A stretch of DNA of 64,000 bases, taken from Hysterangium stoloniferum. Lineage: Eukaryota > Basidiomycota > Agaricomycetes > Hysterangiales > Hysterangiaceae. The position numbers and the translations under genes were made by a program. The notes below the pieces were generated by a model. The model had not been told where the DNA came from and searched no databases. It was given only the letters and a program-made list of their open reading frames with translations. The stretch is from assembly GCA_015178975.1 (NCBI GenBank), contig WHVD01000042.1, positions 239,501 to 303,500 on the forward strand. Direction: 5' to 3'. Shown here in pieces: positions 56,896 through 64,000 of this stretch; position 1 is the stretch's first letter, and every line of letters starts with the position of its first letter.

Positions 56896-57685
56896 AAAAA
56901 TGCACATCACGTGAAGGCGCCGCTACACGTCTAGCGACAACTAGTCTGAGGCAAAGTCGCTGCACCATAACATCAAATTATTACTCAGGTTAAACACAGA
57001 TCTCGCCTCAAGTTGATAAATGGCATACTTCCTTTAAGATACGTCAGGAGCACGTTCCCTTGTTTCAGCACATTATATTATAGAATCATTACTCGCTGGA
57101 CTTGTTAGTTGCGTCGGGAATAGCCTCGCGTCTTTCGAACTTCTTGCCTCATGTGTTATCTTATTTCGAGATTTAAATTTGAATTTGCGCCACAGTACTA
57201 GATGTATGGGGGTGGGAGCGCGATTCAAAGGATTATATTATTCTGGTTAAAGCTGCTCCCTGTTCGAATTCGGTAGTGTTGGTGAACAAGAAGGCCAATT
57301 TATGCATAATCTCCGAAAGTAATAAGTATCTCACATCTTCGTATTAAATTTTTTAAAATTATATATAAAGAATCTTGGCTGACATGAGCAATAGTTGTAA
57401 GAACGTAGCCAACAAAGGGCTTCAAAGGACTTCCAAGGGTATTTGATGGTAACACCACGTGACTAACTGTGACACGCCCCTTGTCTAAGTTAACCACACC
57501 TCCACATTTTGGCTAGTTTGGACAATCCTTGTTTTTTTCGCTTTGTGTGGAGAGGCTCAAATAAATAGAATGGGAAATAATAAATTAACTCTGTTGTTAT
57601 GCAAACAGTTGTCAGCACCTCTCTCTGTCTCTCTAAAGTTACATTTTCTCTGTCTCTCTAGTTTTATATTTCAATTCGCGCGACG

Positions 57686-59679
57686 ATGTCTAAGTCTCAG
57701 GTAGAACAGGATTCACTTTTCGAACTTGCAGACTACTTGAGCAAACTCTCTCTTTACCCCGCTATTAGTGGTCCCAATGCACCACCATTGCCTGCTCCCC
57801 AATACCGAAGTACCATGATGCCACTGACTCTGCAACCTAGAGGCTATCGGAGACTTCGTGACAACCATCGCGTCAATCTCATCAGTGGGGCAGAAAAATG
57901 TTTGTAATTCCTTGATGTTGCCCTTTACTCACAATTTTATTTTTGAATAGACTTTACGAAAATGACCGATGTCGATCAGACTCCCTTCTGTAATCTCGAT
58001 GTGCCACTCCAGAGGGACCTTACTGCAGCCTTTGATTACAATCATTTTATCATCGAATCTCCCACCGACCTAGTCCATCTTTTGGATCGGTTTTTATTTC
58101 CCTCTACAGATGCAATCTTGAAGGTTCTTGACGAGAGCCATGGCGAATGGTCCTTCAAGACAGTCGAGAGGCTGCGGACGGATGAAGATGGGACCCAGCC
58201 TCTACACCCGATACTGTTCTGCCGATCAGTGGTATCGGGAAAGCCACAATCCGTTAAAATGGTTATTATCCCTATCGGGCCTTGGGAGTTTGGTCAGCGA
58301 GATTTTGGTGACCTTGCGGGCGGAGGACTTGTAAGATCAGAATTGTTCTCCTTAGAGTCAATGATTTACTGACGACCAGCATAGTTTGACGATACGACAG
58401 ATTCGAATGCCTGGAAAATAACTCCATGGACAAATGCGGACAAAATGCGAGCTTATGTATATTTTTAAAACAACATTTTACTGTAACTTATAGCTCACGA
58501 TATCATCCTTAGCTTTATGATATTTGTCTAGACCTCGATTGTCCGTTTTTTGTTGTTACTTCCTACCATCTGTGGTCTTTTGGTCGTTTTTCTACTTGTG
58601 AGTGTTAGGCAACTTATTTTTCTTTAGTATCTGTTTTCATACTCGTCCCTGCGTCTAGATTATACAAGCGCCTGCTTTACATTACCCCTCCCTTTCAACA
58701 ATTCCCGTGTTTCAATTATAGGGATGCTTATATACTGGATTCATTCATCCTTCGGAAAGCAGCGATCATTCAATCTACCAACGGTGATTATTATTGTGCA
58801 TTTGAGACTTGTAAGAGATTTATTCATGGTCTGCAGATTGTAGCGGAAATGGGACTTGAGCCTAATTTCCTGGATAAGGAACGACTTGATCACTCGAAAA
58901 GGTTTCGAAACAGCTTTCCCAAAGATGTAGATGGGATAGATAATCAAGGATCCCAACCACCAAAACGACAGCGATTGATTTTGACAACAGAGGTTACTCC
59001 CGATCCTACAATTAACACTGCTCCCAACAACTACAAAGTCAAGGTCACCGAGACGCCTTCAATCATGGCCACTGATTCCTCTGGTTTATCCACTCCGATT
59101 ACTCAACCCGGTCTTCAACTAAATATTGTCTCAGGCGTAAGCCGCTACCGAAAACCTAATCCATTGTTGAGGGAGCTTCTTGCCCGTAAAAAGACGACGG
59201 GAAAACTGAATGCCAAGGGAATAATTCTCGGCAGTACTGACTCTGCTCCTTCGGATATTTCTTTCAGGTCGGCCTCCACAACTGTATCACGAGCTCCCTC
59301 GAGTGCTGATCCCCTGCCGGAGAAACTTATCCCCAAAAAGCGTAACGAGTTTTGTGAATCGTGGCGGAATATGGTCGCACTTGGAGGGGACATGCCTACC
59401 ACTTTGCATGTCCATAAAAAGGAGGTGCTACTTCCCGTGTCCAACCACTTCACGGGTGAGTGGAGTGGCGACATCGTACCGGTCACCGAAGATGACCGTG
59501 TTTCGTCAACTTCGAGTGTTTCAGAGTGTTCCTTAACTCCAGAGGAGCTCGCGGAGTATGCTCCCAAAGCAGATGTTCGTGACTTAGAGGATTTCCCTGT
59601 GCATCAGTGGCGTTTTGATTCCACTCCGGTTCTCGATAGCACCCGAGAAAGTGAAGATGGACTAAGTTGGGCATCTTAG
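57686..59679 (+). CDS. Hypothetical multi-exon gene, left arm copy
   Basis: A host-type gene with small introns. Exon 1 is 57686-57899 (MSKSQVEQDSLFELADYLSK). Intron 57900-57950 has a GTTTGT donor and GAATAG acceptor. Exon 2 is 57951-58330 (MVIIPIGPWEFGQRDFGDLA). Intron 58331-58384 has GTAAGA, a TTACTGAC branch and CATAG. Exon 3 is 58385-58456 (NAWKITPWTNADKMRAY). Intron 58457-58512 follows. Exon 4 starts at 58513 (LDCPFFVVTSYHLWSFGRF). The junction to the last exon is unresolved: the good donor GTGAGT at 58598 keeps frame only with an unusually short 30-nt intron. The last exon runs to 59679, with a basic PPKRQRL cluster (possible nuclear signal), a long Ser/Thr/Pro-rich middle and an acidic C-terminus (EDGLSWAS). 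About 590 residues. A CT-rich leader (57,617-57,668) precedes the ATG. I do not recognise the family; no catalytic motif is visible. The copy on the other arm is identical. Confidence 0.78.
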
Positions 59680-59795
59680 CTACTTGTACTATTGTAAAAA
59701 ATAGTAATTATCTTTTGATTCACTATAATACATGATCGAAAGTGGACATTGCATATTCGTCAAAGCACTGTCATCAAAACTCCCTTGTTCCCTAG

Positions 59796-59884
59796 TGGCG
59801 TTTTGATTCCACTCCGGTTCTCGATAGCGACGAGAAAGTGAGGATGGACTAAGTTGGACATCTTAGCCACTTGTACTATGGTAA
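59796..59884 (+). repeat. Partial duplicate of the gene's 3' end beside the axis
   Basis: 89 bp here repeat 59,608-59,697 (last coding codons, stop and 3' flank) with about six changes, for example GCGACGAGAAAGTGAGGATGG against GCACCCGAGAAAGTGAAGATGG. A mirror copy lies on the other side of the axis. It is a second, diverged 3' end, placed directly at the point of symmetry. Confidence 0.88.
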
Positions 59885-59900
59885 ATGATTCACTATAATA
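59881..59900. other. Unpaired spacer at the palindrome axis
   Basis: 20 nt (GTAAATGATTCACTATAATA) separate the two arms. TGATTCACTATAATACAT also occurs at about 59,717 in the arm (and its mirror). The spacer therefore looks like a piece of the flanking sequence, as expected if the fold-back formed by strand switching at a short homology. Confidence 0.85.
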
Positions 59901-60101
59901 CATAGTACAAGTGGCTAAGATGTCCAACTTAGTCCATCCTCACTTTCTCGTCGCTATCGAGAACCGGAGTGGAATCAAAACGCCACTAGGGAACAAGGGA
60001 GTTTTGATGACAGTGCTTTGACGAATATGCAATGTCCACTTTCGATCATGTATTATAGTGAATCAAAAGATAATTACTATTTTTTACAATAGTACAAGTA
60101 G

Positions 60102-62095
60102 CTAAGATGCCCAACTTAGTCCATCTTCACTTTCTCGGGTGCTATCGAGAACCGGAGTGGAATCAAAACGCCACTGATGCACAGGGAAATCCTCTAAGTC
60201 ACGAACATCTGCTTTGGGAGCATACTCCGCGAGCTCCTCTGGAGTTAAGGAACACTCTGAAACACTCGAAGTTGACGAAACACGGTCATCTTCGGTGACC
60301 GGTACGATGTCGCCACTCCACTCACCCGTGAAGTGGTTGGACACGGGAAGTAGCACCTCCTTTTTATGGACATGCAAAGTGGTAGGCATGTCCCCTCCAA
60401 GTGCGACCATATTCCGCCACGATTCACAAAACTCGTTACGCTTTTTGGGGATAAGTTTCTCCGGCAGGGGATCAGCACTCGAGGGAGCTCGTGATACAGT
60501 TGTGGAGGCCGACCTGAAAGAAATATCCGAAGGAGCAGAGTCAGTACTGCCGAGAATTATTCCCTTGGCATTCAGTTTTCCCGTCGTCTTTTTACGGGCA
60601 AGAAGCTCCCTCAACAATGGATTAGGTTTTCGGTAGCGGCTTACGCCTGAGACAATATTTAGTTGAAGACCGGGTTGAGTAATCGGAGTGGATAAACCAG
60701 AGGAATCAGTGGCCATGATTGAAGGCGTCTCGGTGACCTTGACTTTGTAGTTGTTGGGAGCAGTGTTAATTGTAGGATCGGGAGTAACCTCTGTTGTCAA
60801 AATCAATCGCTGTCGTTTTGGTGGTTGGGATCCTTGATTATCTATCCCATCTACATCTTTGGGAAAGCTGTTTCGAAACCTTTTCGAGTGATCAAGTCGT
60901 TCCTTATCCAGGAAATTAGGCTCAAGTCCCATTTCCGCTACAATCTGCAGACCATGAATAAATCTCTTACAAGTCTCAAATGCACAATAATAATCACCGT
61001 TGGTAGATTGAATGATCGCTGCTTTCCGAAGGATGAATGAATCCAGTATATAAGCATCCCTATAATTGAAACACGGGAATTGTTGAAAGGGAGGGGTAAT
61101 GTAAAGCAGGCGCTTGTATAATCTAGACGCAGGGACGAGTATGAAAACAGATACTAAAGAAAAATAAGTTGCCTAACACTCACAAGTAGAAAAACGACCA
61201 AAAGACCACAGATGGTAGGAAGTAACAACAAAAAACGGACAATCGAGGTCTAGACAAATATCATAAAGCTAAGGATGATATCGTGAGCTATAAGTTACAG
61301 TAAAATGTTGTTTTAAAAATATACATAAGCTCGCATTTTGTCCGCATTTGTCCATGGAGTTATTTTCCAGGCATTCGAATCTGTCGTATCGTCAAACTAT
61401 GCTGGTCGTCAGTAAATCATTGACTCTAAGGAGAACAATTCTGATCTTACAAGTCCTCCGCCCGCAAGGTCACCAAAATCTCGCTGACCAAACTCCCAAG
61501 GCCCGATAGGGATAATAACCATTTTAACGGATTGTGGCTTTCCCGATACCACTGATCGGCAGAACAGTATCGGGTGTAGAGGCTGGGTCCCATCTTCATC
61601 CGTCCGCAGCCTCTCGACTGTCTTGAAGGACCATTCGCCATGGCTCTCGTCAAGAACCTTCAAGATTGCATCTGTAGAGGGAAATAAAAACCGATCCAAA
61701 AGATGGACTAGGTCGGTGGGAGATTCGATGATAAAATGATTGTAATCAAAGGCTGCAGTAAGGTCCCTCTGGAGTGGCACATCGAGATTACAGAAGGGAG
61801 TCTGATCGACATCGGTCATTTTCGTAAAGTCTATTCAAAAATAAAATTGTGAGTAAAGGGCAACATCAAGGAATTACAAACATTTTTCTGCCCCACTGAT
61901 GAGATTGACGCGATGGTTGTCACGAAGTCTCCGATAGCCTCTAGGTTGCAGAGTCAGTGGCATCATGGTACTTCGGTATTGGGGAGCAGGCAATGGTGGT
62001 GCATTGGGACCACTAATAGCGGGGTAAAGAGAGAGTTTGCTCAAGTAGTCTGCAAGTTCGAAAAGTGAATCCTGTTCTACCTGAGACTTAGACAT
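60102..62095 (-). CDS. Hypothetical multi-exon gene, right arm copy
   Basis: Mirror twin of the gene at 57686-59679, same family comments. Exons by reflection: 62095-61882, 61830-61451, 61396-61325, 61268 to about 61184, and the last exon ending at 60102. All open frames in it, including antisense shadow frames, translate identically to those of the left copy. That means no base change or indel over the gene. The CT-rich leader (62,113-62,164) differs from the left copy at one position near 62,154, where the identical core ends. The two genes are convergent, with stop codons 422 bp apart. Transcripts that run past the axis would be self-complementary, so either copy could make double-stranded RNA; that is inference. 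Confidence 0.78.
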
Positions 62096-62835
62096 CGTCG
62101 CGCGAATTGAAATATAAAACTAGAGAGACAGAGAAAATGTAACTTTAGAGAGAAAGAGAGAGGTGCTGACAACTGTTTGCATAACAACAGAGTTTATTTA
62201 TTTATTTCCCATTCTATAGCCTCTTTACACAAAGCGAAAAAAAAACAAGGATTGTCCAAACTAGCCAAAGTGTGAGGTGTGGTTAACTTAGACAAGGGGG
62301 CGTGTCACAGTTAGTCACGTGATGTCACCATCAAATCCCTTTGAAGCCCTTTGTTGGCTATGTTCTTAAAACTATTGTTCCTGTCAGATTCTTTAGCCTT
62401 CTTGTTCATCAACCTACCGAATTCGAACAGGGAGCAGCTTTAACCAGAATAATACAATCCTTCGAATCGCGCTCCCACCCCCATACATCTAGTACTGTGG
62501 CGCAAATTCAAATTCAAATCTCCGGATAAAATAACACATGAGGCAAGAAGCTCGAAAGACGCGAGGCTATTCCCGACGCAACTAGCAGGTCCAGCGAGTA
62601 ATGATTCTATAATATAATGCGCTGAAACAAGGGAACGTGTCATTACTCTATAATATAATGCGCTGAAACAAGGGAACGTGCTCCTGACGTATCTGAAAGG
62701 AAGTATGCCATTTATCAACTTGAGGCGAGATCTGTGTTTAACCTGAGTAATAATTTGATGTTATGGTGCAGCGACTTTGCCTCAGACTAGTTGTCGCTAG
62801 ACGTGTAGCGGCGCCTTCACGTGATATGCATTTTT

Positions 62836-63066
62836 CTTTTTTAATACATTTATATACCGCATCACATAACTAAGATACATAGCGGTTGGGAAAAAAAGTA
62901 CCCTAATGGTAGGTGGGGGCGGCAGGATGTGTATGTAGCTGGTTGGTATGGGCAAGAGGGTCAAATGTAGGGAGGGGAAAGGCGGTTATGCTTTCCGGAA
63001 AGCATCAGAGGCGGCAATGAACTCAGCTAGGGCTTCAAGGCCCTTGTAGGTGCCAAGGATAATGGT
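62836..63066 (-). mobile_element. LINE 3' fragment, right arm, shared site
   Basis: The same LINE tail as at 56634-56895, in mirror orientation. It is flanked by TGCATTTTT words (62,828-62,836 and about 63,068-63,076), which are the reverse of the left-arm duplication. It starts about 35 bp further downstream in the LINE and keeps a longer tail. Being at the mirror position, it was probably present before the arms were duplicated; independent insertion at the same site is less likely. Confidence 0.8.
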
Positions 63067-63163
63067 GTGCATTTTTGAAATTTAGGTCTCGCGTGATGTG
63101 CTTATTTTACAACAGAGATACCATCAATTTGTGGAGTACCTCTATCTCTTTTTCATTATACAA

Positions 63164-64000
63164 TGCTGTGACCCATGGGGGGCAAGCCCCCACCATGCTA
63201 CTACCCCACAGCTTTACTTGGTCACTTCGTGACCTGCTGGATCAATAATAATGTCTTTAAATACTACATCAGCAGTTTGTATTACCTTCTGTGACCACTT
63301 CTGTACATTCCAGCTTCCCATTTATTCAATCAGAATTTTATGTCAAAGTGATTGAATTTTACATTATTTAGAATTATATATGTTAAAAATTGCAACTAGT
63401 ATTATCTCAGTCTCATATTAGGGTATAACAGACTGAGGTGTGGATGGCGTGGCCATACAGTTTAAATACCATGCAATGAATATGTGGAACAAAGGGATGA
63501 TGTGTATCTTTGATCATGTGTTCTAAAAATAGATGCCAATCGTCAAATCCATTGTTTGTGGTGTATACATTCCAACACTCCTCCTTGGCAAGAACAAACA
63601 TTAATGGTCTCCTCCTTAGTGAAAACAACGTGTGCTCCTCCTCGCATGGAAATTGAGTTAGATGAGACCAAGGAAGGGACAAAGATGGGAAAATTTTGAG
63701 GTGTCTGGGGCCTTGGTGAAGATAACAGCAAGGTTATCTTTGGTGTTGACATAGTTTAAGGTAAAGTCTCCCGCTAAGACATGCTCCCTAAGAAAATAGT
63801 ATTTGATATTGATGTGTTTGACCTGAGAATGTAAGAGTGAGTCCTTGGAAAGTGTAATGGCGGCATTGTTGTCATACAGGAGAGTCATAGGGGGTGAGGG
63901 AGGAAATTGGAGGCCTGTAAACAGTGTGTCAAGCCAACTGCCTTCCTTGGCAGCTTCAAATGTGGCAACATATTCAGCCTCACAGGAGGACACTGCAACT
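63164..64000 (-). mobile_element. 3' end of a Ty1/copia element
   Basis: Minus strand: copia RNase H end with SSCEAEYVATFEAAKEGSW, LLYDNNAAITLS and HINIKYYFLREHV (about 63,990-63,680), then non-coding, then a 267-bp LTR (63164-63430, TGTTATACCC to GTCACAGCA on the minus strand). It runs off the right edge. A different copia family from the one at 1-3740. Its LTR end sits at the outer edge of the palindrome. Mostly readable, with few breaks in what is visible. Confidence 0.85.

Larger units (their letters stand above)
55910..63163. repeat. Giant palindrome, axis at 59,890.5
   Basis: Positions x and 119,781-x are complementary throughout 57,628-59,880 and 59,901-62,153, with no indel and no mismatch that I can find. 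The spacer is 20 nt (59881-59900). Outside this core the arms still match, but with substitutions and indels, out to about 55,910 on the left (ATGAAAAAGAGATAGAGGTA) and 63,160 on the right. The right arm has a roughly 40-bp tandem duplication near 62,640. The left arm has an extra 611-bp LINE and about 80 bp near 57,310. One gene lies in each arm, pointing at the axis. Confidence 0.95.

Noticed and set aside
57686-59679. The paired genes as a divergent mating-type homeodomain pair.
   Set aside because: The two copies are identical and convergent, not divergent and different, and no homeodomain (WFxNxR) motif is visible.
60825-61040. Frames on the strand opposite the right-arm gene (also 58741-58956 on the left).
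   Set aside because: They are antisense shadows of the last exon, mirrored exactly because the arms are identical.
55910-63163. The palindrome could be a simple sequencing or assembly fold-back artefact.
   Set aside because: An artefact would give identical arms along their whole length. Here the outer arms differ by substitutions, indels and a LINE present in one arm only. The identical core alone cannot fully exclude a local artefact, so long reads are still listed as the check.

Overview
The window looks like transposon-rich heterochromatin of a filamentous fungus, most likely an Agaricomycete-type basidiomycete. Three things suggest this: the one host-like gene has tiny introns (about 50-56 nt), a Tad-like LINE ends in the RNase-H/zinc-knuckle tail usual in mushroom genomes, and there is a captured fragment of a BCS1-like AAA ATPase. 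The species call is inference. Nearly all of the window is mobile DNA; the only convincing host gene is present twice, in mirror image, at 57.7-62.1 kb. LTR families are named here by their ends: LTR-A (begins TGTTATGACCGG), LTR-B (TGTTATGACCCATT), LTR-C (TGTGAGAGGTACC), LTR-D (TGTTACGACCGTGTCGC), LTR-E (TGTGCGCGTG), LTR-F (TGTGAGGAGTATGC), LTR-G (TGTCAAGACCCATT). Layout, left part: 1-3.7 kb is a Ty1/copia fossil on the minus strand split by a Tc1 transposon; 3.8-4.15 kb is a second Tc1 fragment; 4.2-10.1 kb is Ty3/gypsy debris with LTRs nested up to four deep; 10.1-18.7 kb is a nearly full-length Ty3/gypsy chromovirus with a spliced antisense zinc-cluster gene between chromodomain and 3' LTR. 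Layout, middle: 18.7-24.0 kb and 26.5-33.9 kb are two inverted copies of an LTR element without a visible polymerase, carrying minisatellites and captured host-gene fragments. Between them sits a 1.55-kb gag-only copia element with identical LTRs. 34-51 kb is further Ty3 debris on both strands, many solo LTRs and one tRNA-like sequence. Layout, right part: 51.8-55.4 kb is a foldback composite. 55.9-63.16 kb is a large palindrome (axis 59,890.5) with one multi-exon gene per arm, converging on a 20-nt spacer. 63.2-64.0 kb is the 3' end of another copia. At least ten LTRs have exact 5-bp target duplications, which fixes the order of insertion. The strongest candidates for new biology are: the palindrome, whose inner 2.25 kb per arm shows no difference while the outer arms are clearly diverged (arm-to-arm gene conversion); the LTR element family that embeds intronless host-gene pieces in minisatellite; the antisense accessory gene shared by three Ty3 copies; and the fungal gag-only copia element.
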